Source: Gallibacter pasteurianus_A
Lineage (GTDB): Bacteria; Bacillota; Clostridia; Peptostreptococcales; Anaerovoracaceae
Length of the DNA: 64,000 nucleotides
Reading direction: 5' to 3'
Assembly: GCA_963596005.1 (NCBI GenBank)
Contig: CAVBJF010000001.1
Location: forward strand, 62,001-126,000
The position numbers and the translations under genes are program-made. Of this stretch, positions 42,593 to 52,308 are shown in pieces. The notes beneath the pieces were generated by a model that saw nothing but the letters and a program-made list of their open reading frames with translations, was not told where the DNA came from and made no database searches. Positions within the stretch are counted from its first letter, which is position 1, and each line of letters starts with the position of its first letter.

Positions 42593-44014
42593 CTATTTCC
42601 AGAAATCCGTATTTGTTATGCCCACATCGGCGGCCTTAAAGTCGAGCTCCTTCCCCTCTTTCCTCTTCTTTTCGTAATCCTTTAACACTCGTATAGCTTT
42701 ATTACCAAGGAGAAACATAGCTATTATATTTATCGTTGCCATACAGCCCATTGTCACATCTGCTAAATTCCATGCAAGTGTCAGGTCTATATTTGCACCT
42801 ATAAATATCATTGCAATCGCCAGGCACTTCATAATAACCATAAATGTTTTGTTTTCACTGATATATTTTATGTTTAGCTCTACATAGTAAAAATTTCCGA
42901 TAAGCGAAGTAAACGCAAACAATACTACGCTGACAGTTATAAACAGCACTCCTATCTGTCCAAACTGGCTGTCGAGCGCAAGCTGCATAAAAGGTATACC
43001 GTTTATAAGCTCTCCGTCCGCGTTTGTCGCCCCTGTCGGACCTGCCAAGATTGCCATAAACGCAGTTGTCGAGCATATGAGAATTGTATCTATAAATACC
43101 GACAATACCTGTACGAGCCCTTGCTGTGCAGGATGCTTTACATGAGCTGTCGCCGCTGCATTTGGCGCAGAGCCCATTCCTGCCTCGTTTGAGAAAAGCC
43201 CCCTCTTGATACCAAGCATCATACAAGAGCCTGCAAATCCGCCAAATATTGCCTTCCAGTCGAACGCTGAGTCAACCACCTTACCAGCCGCCTCCGGCAC
43301 TTTATCAAGATTCATAAATAGCACTGACAATCCTACAAGAATGTAAAGCCCCGCCATAATCGGCACAACAATCGATGAAATTTTACTTATTGTTTTTGAG
43401 CCCTTAAAGAACATAAAGCCTGCAAGACCTGCTACGATCGCACCTATGATTACAGGTGCCTTCGAATTCGAAAAATCATCTATATAAAGTTCGAATGACG
43501 AAGTCAATGTAAATGACTGAAGTCCATTAAATCCAAATGCAAATGTGATGATGAGTATGATCGCAAAAATGACACCGAGCCATCTCTGTCCAAGCGCCCT
43601 CTGAATATAATACGCAGGGCCTCCCTTATATCCTTCTCCATCTTTTTCCTTATATACCTGTGCAAGCGTTGACTCTATGAATGCAGAAGCACTGCCGATG
43701 ATCGCCATCACCCACATCCAAAATATTGCGCCAAATCCACCAAGCACTATCGCTGTCGCAACACCTGCAATATTACCTGTGCCAACTCTTGAAGCCGTCG
43801 CCACCATAAGTGCCTGAAATGACGATACCTTACCCTCTTCTCCTCTTTCCCTTACGCACTGTATTGAATTTGGGAAAAGTCTGATTTGCACAGCTCTTGT
43901 CCTTATTGTAAAGTAAAGTCCGCAAGCAACAAGCATCACGATCAAAAATTTCCCGTACATAAAATCGTTTACGGCTCCGATATACGTGTTTAACACATCC
44001 ATTATTTTTTCCAT
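42593..44014 (-). CDS. alanine/glycine:cation symporter (AGCS family)
   Basis: 473 aa, about 10-11 membrane segments. The FSSFQALMVATASRVGTGNIAGVATAI-type motif (residues about 65-90) and the GIKRGLFSNEAGMGSAPNAAA motif are family hallmarks. It takes up alanine or glycine with sodium or proton. AGAGAGG precedes the ATG. A perfect 16-base palindrome lies in its upstream region. Confidence 0.93.
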   Translation of the reverse strand: MEKIMDVLNTYIGAVNDFMYGKFLIVMLVACGLYFTIRTRAVQIRLFPNSIQCVRERGEEGKVSSFQALMVATASRVGTGNIAGVATAIVLGGFGAIFWMWVMAIIGSASAFIESTLAQVYKEKDGEGYKGGPAYYIQRALGQRWLGVIFAIILIITFAFGFNGLQSFTLTSSFELYIDDFSNSKAPVIIGAIVAGLAGFMFFKGSKTISKISSIVVPIMAGLYILVGLSVLFMNLDKVPEAAGKVVDSAFDWKAIFGGFAGSCMMLGIKRGLFSNEAGMGSAPNAAATAHVKHPAQQGLVQVLSVFIDTILICSTTAFMAILAGPTGATNADGELINGIPFMQLALDSQFGQIGVLFITVSVVLFAFTSLIGNFYYVELNIKYISENKTFMVIMKCLAIAMIFIGANIDLTLAWNLADVTMGCMATINIIAMFLLGNKAIRVLKDYEKKRKEGKELDFKAADVGITNTDFWK

Positions 44015-44085
44015 ATATGTCCTCTCTCTTTCTGCCTTTTTTGTCGGGCGTCTTTTTTTTTAACCCGTAATGTAATATAATCATG

Positions 44086-44101
44086 GTGCAAATATTTGCA
44101 C
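44086..44101. promoter_or_regulatory. perfect 16-bp palindrome, candidate operator
   Basis: GTGCAAATATTTGCAC at 44086-44101; a further half-site TTGCAC occurs at 44114-44119, 18 bases on. It lies 72 bases upstream of the symporter ATG and just upstream of a possible minus-strand -10 (TATATT), in the gap shared with the divergent phosphohexomutase gene. Confidence 0.5.
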
Positions 44102-44191
44102 TATTCACAATCACTTGCACTTCTGCTTGCCAAAAGCAGAACGTTATTTTGATTGTGCCGTGTCTTATTATTATACTGCAAAGGAGAACTT

Positions 44192-45844
44192 ATGACAATT
44201 AAAACCCTGCAAAACGGTAGCGATGTACGAGGAATAGCAATTGCCGGTGTAGACGGCGAGAATATAAATCTTGATATGGGCGAATCAATTTTACTTTCCC
44301 TTGGATTTGCTGACTGGCTTTCAAAAAAGTGTAATAAATCATTTGATAGCCTAAAAATCGCCGTCGGCATGGATAGCCGTATATCCGGCGAAAGGCTAAA
44401 AGGGTTCTTGATTAATACCTTTTGTTCTCTTGGCATTTCTGTTTTAGATTGCGGACTTGCATCAACACCCGCAATGTTTATGTCAACTATATTCGATGTG
44501 ACTAATTGTGATGGCAGCATTATGATCACAGCTTCGCATCTGCCATATAACAGGAACGGCTTTAAGTATTTTACAAAAGACGGCGGGCTTGATAAGTCCG
44601 ATATTTCTGATATTATCGATTTTGCTGATGAGATTTCTGATGGTCATATTTGGCCGTTTGATGTTCCTCTTGAACATATTTCTGCGGCGGCAGCTGCGCA
44701 AAACCACCCGCATGACAGCTTGCATAACGCCAACTTTGAAAGGTTTGATCTCATCTCTTTTTATGCCCTGCACCTGCAAAAAATAATAAAAGAGGCTCTC
44801 GCAGATAATTGTAGCGATGATTGCGCAGGTGATAGACTAAAAAATGCAAAACCCCTGCAAGGCCTAAAGATAGTCGTAGATGCAGGCAACGGTGCCGGCG
44901 GATTTTATGCAAAAAAAGTTCTTGAACCCCTTGGCGCCGATACAACAGGCAGCCAGTTCTTAGAACCTGACGGGATGTTCCCGAATCACATCCCAAATCC
45001 AGAAAATAAGGAAGCTATGGCTTCTGTTTGTAATGCCGTAAAGGCTAATAACGCTGACTTTGGTTTGATTTTTGATACAGATGTTGATAGGGTTTCTGCT
45101 GTCGATAAGAACGGCAACCCTGTATCAAGGAATGGCATCGTCGCTTTAGCAGCTTCTCTTATTGCAGAAAAGCATCCTGACAGCATTGTTGTTACTGACT
45201 CTGTGACAAGCGATCATTTGACAACTTTTTTGCAGGAATACTTACATCTAAAGCACCTTCGTTTTAAGAGGGGCTATAAAAATGTGATAAATAAGGCTAT
45301 CGAGCTGAACTCCGAAGGCTTGGACTGTCAGCTCGCCATCGAAACTTCCGGCCATGCGGCTTTTAAGGAAAATTATTTCCTCGATGACGGTGCTTACTTA
45401 GCAACAAAAATTGTAATAAAAGCCGCTCAGCTCAACTCTTTAAAGCAAAATAACCGTAGCGAAAACGCTGCCGGCAATACTATCGATAGCCTCATCGCAT
45501 CCTTAAAAAGCCCTCTTGAAAGTAAGGAATTTCGCATGAAAATTTCGTGTGATGATTTTGCTTCTTATGGCGCTGACATCCTCAAAGGGCTTGAGGCACA
45601 TGCAAAATCTTATGACTCAAAAAAAGCAGGCATTTCATTAGTGTCTCCAAATTATGAAGGTGTCCGTATAAGCTTCGACAGGGCTACCGGCAACGGTTGG
45701 GCGCTTCTCAGAATGTCGCTGCACGATCCACTAATGCCTCTAAATATAGAAAGTGACAGCCTTGACGGCTGCCAAAAAATCTCCGCATTTTTATATGACT
45801 TTCTATCACAATTTGAAGCTCTTGATTGTAGCACCCTTAAATAG
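44192..45844 (+). CDS. phosphomannomutase/phosphoglucomutase family protein
   Basis: 550 aa from the ATG at 44192, preceded by AAAGGAG; the frame is open to 44153 without a better site. Motifs: the phosphoserine loop ITASHLPYNRNGFKYFT (about residue 113), the metal-binding DTDVDRVSAVD, the sugar-binding GYKNVINKAIE, and the phosphate-binding C-terminus. It interconverts hexose 1- and 6-phosphates. The chain is longer than typical 450-aa bacterial enzymes, the extra lying between the first domains. The substrate is unclear. Possible promoter TTGATT (44149-44154) / TATACT (44172-44177), but its start would fall in the ribosome site. Confidence 0.85.
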   Translation: MTIKTLQNGSDVRGIAIAGVDGENINLDMGESILLSLGFADWLSKKCNKSFDSLKIAVGMDSRISGERLKGFLINTFCSLGISVLDCGLASTPAMFMSTIFDVTNCDGSIMITASHLPYNRNGFKYFTKDGGLDKSDISDIIDFADEISDGHIWPFDVPLEHISAAAAAQNHPHDSLHNANFERFDLISFYALHLQKIIKEALADNCSDDCAGDRLKNAKPLQGLKIVVDAGNGAGGFYAKKVLEPLGADTTGSQFLEPDGMFPNHIPNPENKEAMASVCNAVKANNADFGLIFDTDVDRVSAVDKNGNPVSRNGIVALAASLIAEKHPDSIVVTDSVTSDHLTTFLQEYLHLKHLRFKRGYKNVINKAIELNSEGLDCQLAIETSGHAAFKENYFLDDGAYLATKIVIKAAQLNSLKQNNRSENAAGNTIDSLIASLKSPLESKEFRMKISCDDFASYGADILKGLEAHAKSYDSKKAGISLVSPNYEGVRISFDRATGNGWALLRMSLHDPLMPLNIESDSLDGCQKISAFLYDFLSQFEALDCSTLK

Positions 45845-45856
45845 GGTGCTATTTTT
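45829..45856 (+). terminator. phosphohexomutase terminator
   Basis: TAGCACCCT (45829-45837) pairs with AGGGTGCTA (45843-45851), then TTTTT. The stem includes the end of the coding region. Confidence 0.85.
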
Positions 45857-45883
45857 CAATTTTGTCCTATAAGCCTAAATTTT

Positions 45884-47887
45884 TTATTCTGTCGTACCGA
45901 GTATCTCGTTATCATCTACCTGGCTGACCTTCATACGTGTTGCATCGTTGGGATCCACTTTTTCATTTAAACATAGTATTGTCGGCCCAAGGTATGTTGT
46001 ATCAAGTATCTCTCCGTCGAGATTAACCTTGCTGCTTTCTGTGAAGTTTTGTCCCTTTATATAATACTTATCACCTATTTTAACAATACCCTCTATCTTT
46101 ATTTCCTTTACACCCATCTTCATATCTGTCGGTTCCCATGGGTTTTTGCCATCATAGATGTATTTTTTACCATAAAGCATATCGTATTGAAGCGCATGCA
46201 ATTCATCAAGGTAGTTGCCATCATTCCTGTGATTTTGGTGGAATGTCACTAACGTACCATTGCATATTCCAAGCCTGTCTAAAACCTCTGCGCCTATCTG
46301 ATAACTACACAAATCCTCATTTTTCTCTTCCATATCAAAATTACTCCAGATGAAATAATCAGTTTGGTACATGCTTCTTCCACTTGTGAGGGTTTCCTCC
46401 GAGATATTATCTATCGCCGGCAAATGGTCGCCATACATTACTACTACTGTATCTTCATCATAATTTTGCATTGTTTCTATAAAGTCGCCCACAAACTCAT
46501 CCATTTCATGTATCTGATTTGCATAATACTCATACTGGTTTTTAAGCTCCTCAGTCGGCGCGTTTGTAACCTTTATCTTCGGATTTTCAATTACTTGCGT
46601 TGTTGGATACTTGCCGTGACCTTGTACTGAAATTGTATAAACATAATCCGGTCCATCTGTCGAATCAAGTGCATCTAATATCTGGTTTGTCAACACATTG
46701 TCTTTTTCCCAGTTTTTTGGAGTTGTGCCGACATTGTTCATATATTCTACCGATGTAAATGTATCAAACCCGAGATTTGGAAAGACTACATTCCTACCAT
46801 AAAATACACCTCTGTGATTATGAATTGCATGTGTGCTATATCCAATCTCCTTTAGATTGTATGGTATCGACTCGCATGTCGACTCAAGCATAATATTTTT
46901 GTACGGATATTCGCCCGGTCCAAAGAATTTAAGCGACATGCCTGTCATGCTCTCGAATTCCGTATTTGCTGTACCTGCTCCTATTGACGGCACTGTTAGC
47001 TTCCCTGAAGATGTAGAAGTATATAATTTTCGCAAATTCGGTATAGGGTCTTCTGAGAATTCAACATCGTTTAATGTCAATGGATCCATTAAAGACTCAA
47101 GCTGCACAAATATAATATTTGGTTTTTTTGTCGGCTCTATGCCCGTCGTTTTGCCTACTGTCGTCTCGAGCTCTCCCTCTGTAAATATTCCCTTTATGCT
47201 GCTTTCGCTATAATCTGCAGGCTTGTTAATGCCTGTATTCATCCAAGTATTTATAAAACAGTAGGGAACACCGTTGTCTCTGTACGCATATGCAAGGTTT
47301 GGGAAGTATGTGTCTACTATGCCCGTTTTTATGGCAATCCCGGATGTCGCAATTGTCAAGACTATCACGCACAAAACGGCGATACTATTTACCTTATAAT
47401 TTACCTTTTCCTTTTTCTTTGGTGCCTTGAGCCACAAAAAGACTATGCCGGCTATAAGTAAAACTATTCCTATACATCCCAAGATTATTTGTATTTTTGA
47501 GAAATAGTTTGTGACGATCGAAAACCCGTCCTTTAGAGACTGAAAGTCATATACCGTAAACGGAGTCATCCTGTTTGAAAGAATAACGCCGTTTGTCACT
47601 CCCAGCGCCATCCACACAAGACTTGCCATTGTCAAATAAAAGGCTCTTCTTCTAAATAATATCGATATGGCAAGAGTTGCAAATATTATCAGCGAATTGT
47701 ACAAAAATACAAGTGGGCTGTGTATTAAAAAACTCAATCCTCCTGTGATAGTTTGCCTTGCTAAAGTTTCGATAAAGAGATTTAACAAAAGAGCAAGCCC
47801 CACGCACAATGCAAATGGATGCTCTAGCACTCTACCGATTCCTAATTTTTGATATTTTATTTTGACTTTTTTAAAAAAATCTCTCAA
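45884..47887 (-). CDS. LTA-synthase-family sulfatase-fold membrane protein
   Basis: About 667 aa. Five N-terminal membrane segments, then an extracellular sulfatase-fold domain with PNIIFVQLESLMDP, the catalytic threonine region GAGTANTEFESMTG, and MYGDHLPA for metal binding. It resembles lipoteichoic acid synthases or MdoB-like phosphoglycerol transferases, which use phosphatidylglycerol. The frame opens at 47935 inside rsmA, but the TTG at 47887 is preceded by AAAAGGGG and lies just 4 bases after the rsmA stop; it is taken as the start. Which polymer it makes is not known. Confidence 0.88.
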   Translation of the reverse strand: MRDFFKKVKIKYQKLGIGRVLEHPFALCVGLALLLNLFIETLARQTITGGLSFLIHSPLVFLYNSLIIFATLAISILFRRRAFYLTMASLVWMALGVTNGVILSNRMTPFTVYDFQSLKDGFSIVTNYFSKIQIILGCIGIVLLIAGIVFLWLKAPKKKEKVNYKVNSIAVLCVIVLTIATSGIAIKTGIVDTYFPNLAYAYRDNGVPYCFINTWMNTGINKPADYSESSIKGIFTEGELETTVGKTTGIEPTKKPNIIFVQLESLMDPLTLNDVEFSEDPIPNLRKLYTSTSSGKLTVPSIGAGTANTEFESMTGMSLKFFGPGEYPYKNIMLESTCESIPYNLKEIGYSTHAIHNHRGVFYGRNVVFPNLGFDTFTSVEYMNNVGTTPKNWEKDNVLTNQILDALDSTDGPDYVYTISVQGHGKYPTTQVIENPKIKVTNAPTEELKNQYEYYANQIHEMDEFVGDFIETMQNYDEDTVVVMYGDHLPAIDNISEETLTSGRSMYQTDYFIWSNFDMEEKNEDLCSYQIGAEVLDRLGICNGTLVTFHQNHRNDGNYLDELHALQYDMLYGKKYIYDGKNPWEPTDMKMGVKEIKIEGIVKIGDKYYIKGQNFTESSKVNLDGEILDTTYLGPTILCLNEKVDPNDATRMKVSQVDDNEILGTTE

Positions 47888-47891
47888 ATGC

Positions 47892-48746
47892 CTATCCCCT
47901 TTTATATTGGTACATCGTATTTGCAATCTGCGCAAATTCGTCTATTGTCAAAGTCTCTGCCCGCCTATTAGAATCAATATTTGCATCGCATAAGATTTTT
48001 CTTATATCCTCTTTTTCAAAGCCCGCACAAGAAGAAAGCGAATTTAATAATGTTTTTCGCCTCTGTCCAAAACCGCTTTTTATCGCTGCAAAAAACAATT
48101 TGTCATCATTTAGACTTACAGGCTTTTCTTTTCGTATATCTAATCTAAGCACGGTAGAATCCACCTTCGGCATTGGCACAAAAACCTCTTTTGGCACATC
48201 GGCTATTTTATGCACCTCGCAGTAATATTGCACCGCCACAGATAGTGCGCCCCGCGCTTTTGTACCGGGCTTTGCTTTTATCCTATCAGCAACTTCCTTT
48301 TGCATCATCACCGTTATGCTCTTAGCCTTAACGCTTTCCTCAAGTAGCTTCATTATAATTGGCGTAGTTATATAATATGGGAGATTTCCGACTATTCGCA
48401 CATTTTCTTCTCCCTTTATAATAGCATTTATGTCTGTTTTTAGAATATCCGCATTTATAATCTCGATGTTGTCAAAGTCCGCTAAAGTTTCACCTAGGAT
48501 AGGAATTAAATTTTTATCAATTTCTATTGCTATAACCTTTTTTGCATACTCTGCAAGCTCGCTTGTTATAACTCCTATGCCTGGGCCTATCTCGATTACC
48601 ACATCGCTTTCCGTAATATTTGATGCCTCAACTATCTTATCTATTATGTTTTTGTCTGTTAAAAAATTTTGTCCGAGACTTTTTGTTAGATTAAACCCAT
48701 ATTTATTTTTTAGCTCTCTTATCGTTACCTGAGAGTATAGCTTCAT
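47892..48746 (-). CDS. rsmA: 16S rRNA (adenine(1518)-N6/adenine(1519)-N6) dimethyltransferase
   Basis: 284 aa. GQNFLTDKNIIDKIVEA, the SAM-binding VVIEIGPGIGVITSELAE, and the catalytic NLPYYITTP are present. It dimethylates the two adenines near the 3' end of 16S rRNA. It is downstream of rnmV, a common Firmicute pair. Confidence 0.96.
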   Translation of the reverse strand: MKLYSQVTIRELKNKYGFNLTKSLGQNFLTDKNIIDKIVEASNITESDVVIEIGPGIGVITSELAEYAKKVIAIEIDKNLIPILGETLADFDNIEIINADILKTDINAIIKGEENVRIVGNLPYYITTPIIMKLLEESVKAKSITVMMQKEVADRIKAKPGTKARGALSVAVQYYCEVHKIADVPKEVFVPMPKVDSTVLRLDIRKEKPVSLNDDKLFFAAIKSGFGQRRKTLLNSLSSCAGFEKEDIRKILCDANIDSNRRAETLTIDEFAQIANTMYQYKRG

Positions 48747-48760
48747 CGTAGCTTCCTTTC

Positions 48761-49300
48761 CTACTTCCCGCTCTTTGCTACTGCTCTTTCAAATTGCTCC
48801 CTTGTTATATCAAAAGCATTGAGTTTTTTTAAAAAGGTTTTGCTGTTCGCATATCCTATACCAAGCTCTTTGCCAACCCTTATCCTCTTTTCTTTGCTCC
48901 CTTTACCAAACGAAAGCCCCGCCCTTTGCATATCTTCTTCAAAAAAGCGTTCTTCGTTTTCTGTTTTTACCGCCTTTGCTTTTTTAAGAGCCCCTATAAT
49001 AGCCTCATCGCTCGCATTTTCTATACCTATGTTTTCTCCCTTTGTAGCCTCGTCTCTACCAAGATATGCGTGTTTTGCCTCAGGGAATTTCAACGAAAGC
49101 TTTCTTCGTATTTCCTCTCCCGAATAATCAGGGTCTGTAAATATGATAAGGCCTTTTGTGTCGTTGGCTTTTTTTAAAAGTTCCCATGTCTGTTTTTTTA
49201 TTCCAAAGCCGTGAGTTTCTATTGTTGTGCACGAAACGGCTCTTTTTACCGCAATTGTATCGTCTCGCCCCTCAACCACGACAAATTCTTTTATTTTCAT
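48761..49300 (-). CDS. rnmV: ribonuclease M5
   Basis: 179 aa with an N-terminal Toprim domain: VVVEGRDDTIAVKRAV, then IFTDPDYSGEEIRRKL with the DxD metal site. It matures 5S rRNA. The start overlaps the stop of the DivIC-like gene by four bases (ATGA), so they are coupled; rsmA follows. Confidence 0.95.
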   Translation of the reverse strand: MKIKEFVVVEGRDDTIAVKRAVSCTTIETHGFGIKKQTWELLKKANDTKGLIIFTDPDYSGEEIRRKLSLKFPEAKHAYLGRDEATKGENIGIENASDEAIIGALKKAKAVKTENEERFFEEDMQRAGLSFGKGSKEKRIRVGKELGIGYANSKTFLKKLNAFDITREQFERAVAKSGK

Positions 49301-49707
49301 TTGTCACCGCCATCTTCACTGCTATCATCCTCGCTCGGCAACATATACAAAATTTCTCCCGGCAAAATCAGATGCAATTGCTCTCTTGCTTCTTTTTCTA
49401 TATAGTCGGAGCTTTTTACATCCTTTTTCTCGGCTTTTAATTCATCTCGCTGTTGTTCGAGTTTTGTTTTTTCTTCATTTAAGTTGCTTTTTTCTACCCT
49501 GAGAGTGATGATTTTATATGTCGAATACCCAAGCGTTAATGCCAAAAAAACAATAATTAAAAGATACGTTAGCAACTTTCTCTTTAGCTGTTTCTTTTTC
49601 CTAGGAGAAAGAGCTTCTCTTTTTGCCTTCTTTGTCCTCTCCGTCCTTTTTGCTTTTTTTTGCTTACGCCTTATCTCCTTTATGTCGATAATGTTTTTTT
49701 CTGACAT
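49297..49707 (-). CDS. FtsB/DivIC-like septum formation protein
   Basis: 136 aa. A basic N-terminus, one membrane segment (about 48-66) and a coiled coil (KSNLNEEKTKLEQQRDELKAEKKDVKSSDYIEKEAREQLHLILPGE), the FtsB/DivIC layout. The ATG at 49707 is preceded by GAAGGAA; the TTG just before it is less likely. Predicted to join FtsL and FtsQ/DivIB in the divisome. An extended -10 TGGTATAAT (49767-49759) lies upstream. Confidence 0.82.
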   Translation of the reverse strand: MSEKNIIDIKEIRRKQKKAKRTERTKKAKREALSPRKKKQLKRKLLTYLLIIVFLALTLGYSTYKIITLRVEKSNLNEEKTKLEQQRDELKAEKKDVKSSDYIEKEAREQLHLILPGEILYMLPSEDDSSEDGGDK

Positions 49708-49800
49708 CAATTTCCTTCTTTCACATCCCGCTACATTCTAAATCTGCGCGTTCCTTTGATTATACCACACTCCGCTTTTAAATAGTTAAATGTTACAATT

Positions 49801-52308
49801 TTAAAAGTTTTGCATTTTAAATATCTGTGCCGCTTCCTCCGTTTTGGCTTTATGATATGTATACTTCATAATGAGGAAAACAAGGACAGCTAAAATTATA
49901 AAGCTTACAATTAAACTTCCTATCGGGAAGACATATCCGGTTATCCTTTTCCCATAATTTGTCATGCCAAATGCAAACATCAATCCTACGATTGAAAGTG
50001 GCAAAGCATATGCAAATATCCTGCTTCCGAGCATTATGCTTTCCAAATATATCATCTTCTTTAGTGATTTTGGAGTCATGCCAAGCGAAGCAAGAGAGGC
50101 AAACTCTATTCGCCTTATATCTATATTTGCAACAACCGTATTGAAAACATTGGCAATTGCTATTATAAAAATCAAAAATACAAATCCAAACGAAAATACT
50201 TTTACAAGGCTCATAAGGCTCCTTGCTTCTTCCCTTTCATTTTGCATATTTGTCAAATCGTTTTGCAAAAGCCCCTCGCTTTGACATGCCGACTGCATTG
50301 CTTCATATGTCTTGTCCGCATTATCTGCTCTAAATAAAGCCTTTCCCTTTAGCGTTCCCGGAGCCAGATCGGTTATTATATTTTTTGCTGCAGATTGCGA
50401 CATCAAAATCACAGGATTATCAAACGAAAGAAGCAAATCATTTGGCATCTCATCTACATATCTGTCTATATCTAAAGTGATGTGCTTGCCGCCGGCGCTA
50501 CCGCTAACTCCTTGCGGCCTGTTATTTTCGATAAATTCATCATCGCCCTTGAATTTACCCTCTTTTATATCGTATTTGCTAAGCATTGAAACCGCTACCG
50601 CTTTTTGCTTGTCTGCATCAAAATATCCTTCTGTATTTATGCCTTCTTTCCGCAGGTATGAAGTAAACGTCTCATCGTCTAATATGCAAAGCTCATATTC
50701 CAAAGGAATCCCCGCACTTGTTATATTTAAAATAATGGAATTAACATATGCGCTATCCGTCACGCCGTCTACATTTCGTAACGCGTTATACGCTTTTTGA
50801 CTTTCTTTTTCTTCATCGCCTATATACGATATATCGTATCCGTCGGCATTTCCCCACCTTGCCGCTATGCCCGCCTGCATGTACACCAAGGCTGCTGTTG
50901 CGGTCACAAGCATTACTATACTCATTACAACAGATACTATTGTATATCTATAGCTTTTGCTGTACTTTTTAAAATTTCTCTCTGCAAGTAAAAGCTCTAT
51001 TCCTCCTATTTTTTTGAGTATCTTAGCCCATAAATTTTGACTTCTTTGCCATTGTACTTTTCTTTCCTTTTTCTCTTTCTTGCGTTCCCTTTTTCTTTCT
51101 CTAATGGGTCTTGTGTGCCCTGCTTTATATGCCGGCACCGTTATAGAAATATATACCGCCACAAGCGAAATTATAAGTGATAAAAATACGGTATTTGCAT
51201 CTATTGTAAATGTTGGCAATATTGTAGTATTAGTACTAAATATCGATGCAATTTTCTCCCCAAAGATTTTAGTTGCAATCGACGCCCCACCTATTCCAAA
51301 TAAAATGCCAAGCGGCAGGCTTACAACCGTATAAAAAATCCCCTCATATACCGTGATCCTTCTAAGCTGATTTTCGGTCGCCCCAACAGATGCAAAAATT
51401 TCAAAGTCTTTTCGTTTCTCTCTGACCGAGATAGAAAAAGTGTTATACATAAGCATATAACTACCAAAGACGATTACAGCCAAAAGTGTCACTGTAAAGA
51501 AAAACATCGCGCCTAAGCTTTTTATATCAACCACGTCGCCTGTAATGCTAAGAAGTTCATCATTATATGACACCTTATCGCTGTTTGGATAGTACTTATC
51601 TAAGAGAAGTTTTACTTTTGCATAATTTGCATCACTAAAGTATGTGACTACACTGCTTAGGACGAGTTGGCTTTCGCATGTTATCGCCGTATATCCTGCC
51701 GCCATATATGGTTCTATCGGAAGCCTCTCAGAAATACCAACAACCTTATATGTTCGCTCACTTTTTTTGGCAAAAGTTTCGTCTTCCGGATTATATGCTA
51801 TTTCCTGATCCAACTCTTCATTTTTGTCATTTAATCTCTGCCCAAGAGCAAGTGTTACTTTGTCGCCGATTTCATATTCCGCGCCGCCATTGGTTGTAAG
51901 ATGCTTAGGCAAAACAATCTCGTCTTCACTTGTCGGCATACGACCCTCATCGAGCACAAGTCCGCTTATCTTCTCAAGCTCTTTATCTAAATTTTCTAAA
52001 AAAAGGAATGGCTTTTGCGGATTGTCACTATTTATATATGCATAGCCCACCGCCTGTGCATCACCAAATCTAAGCTTTTCTTTTGTTGCCTCCTCGCGCA
52101 TCTCTTCGCTCATATTTTTAACCGATGCACTCCAGTTGCCGTAGCTTGCCTTTACCTTGCTTTCCAAAAAGCCTTGAACTGTTGTTGACATGCAAAGAAC
52201 AGCGGTTATCATCGCAACGGAAACTATAACCCCCACTAATGTAGCTGCCGTTCGTATTTTATTTTCTTTTAGCGATCTTTTTGTCGCCTCAAAAAATACG
52301 CTTCTCAT
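49801..52308 (-). CDS. ABC transporter permease with two FtsX domains
   Basis: 835 aa. One membrane segment at the start (about 18-40), a large extracellular part to about 265, three segments (about 270-400), a basic cytoplasmic linker RPIRERKRERKKEKKERK, a second segment (about 455), a second extracellular part, and three final segments (about 710-820). Both halves are of FtsX/MacB type. Typical BceB permeases have a single extracellular domain, so this resembles LolE/MacB-duplicated forms. Its start overlaps the ATPase stop by four bases. Substrate probably an antimicrobial peptide or lipid, but this is inference. Confidence 0.88.
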   Translation of the reverse strand: MRSVFFEATKRSLKENKIRTAATLVGVIVSVAMITAVLCMSTTVQGFLESKVKASYGNWSASVKNMSEEMREEATKEKLRFGDAQAVGYAYINSDNPQKPFLFLENLDKELEKISGLVLDEGRMPTSEDEIVLPKHLTTNGGAEYEIGDKVTLALGQRLNDKNEELDQEIAYNPEDETFAKKSERTYKVVGISERLPIEPYMAAGYTAITCESQLVLSSVVTYFSDANYAKVKLLLDKYYPNSDKVSYNDELLSITGDVVDIKSLGAMFFFTVTLLAVIVFGSYMLMYNTFSISVREKRKDFEIFASVGATENQLRRITVYEGIFYTVVSLPLGILFGIGGASIATKIFGEKIASIFSTNTTILPTFTIDANTVFLSLIISLVAVYISITVPAYKAGHTRPIRERKRERKKEKKERKVQWQRSQNLWAKILKKIGGIELLLAERNFKKYSKSYRYTIVSVVMSIVMLVTATAALVYMQAGIAARWGNADGYDISYIGDEEKESQKAYNALRNVDGVTDSAYVNSIILNITSAGIPLEYELCILDDETFTSYLRKEGINTEGYFDADKQKAVAVSMLSKYDIKEGKFKGDDEFIENNRPQGVSGSAGGKHITLDIDRYVDEMPNDLLLSFDNPVILMSQSAAKNIITDLAPGTLKGKALFRADNADKTYEAMQSACQSEGLLQNDLTNMQNEREEARSLMSLVKVFSFGFVFLIFIIAIANVFNTVVANIDIRRIEFASLASLGMTPKSLKKMIYLESIMLGSRIFAYALPLSIVGLMFAFGMTNYGKRITGYVFPIGSLIVSFIILAVLVFLIMKYTYHKAKTEEAAQIFKMQNF

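Noticed and set aside
44153..44191. 13-codon extension of the phosphohexomutase
   Set aside because: No ribosome site there; AAAGGAG fits the ATG at 44192.
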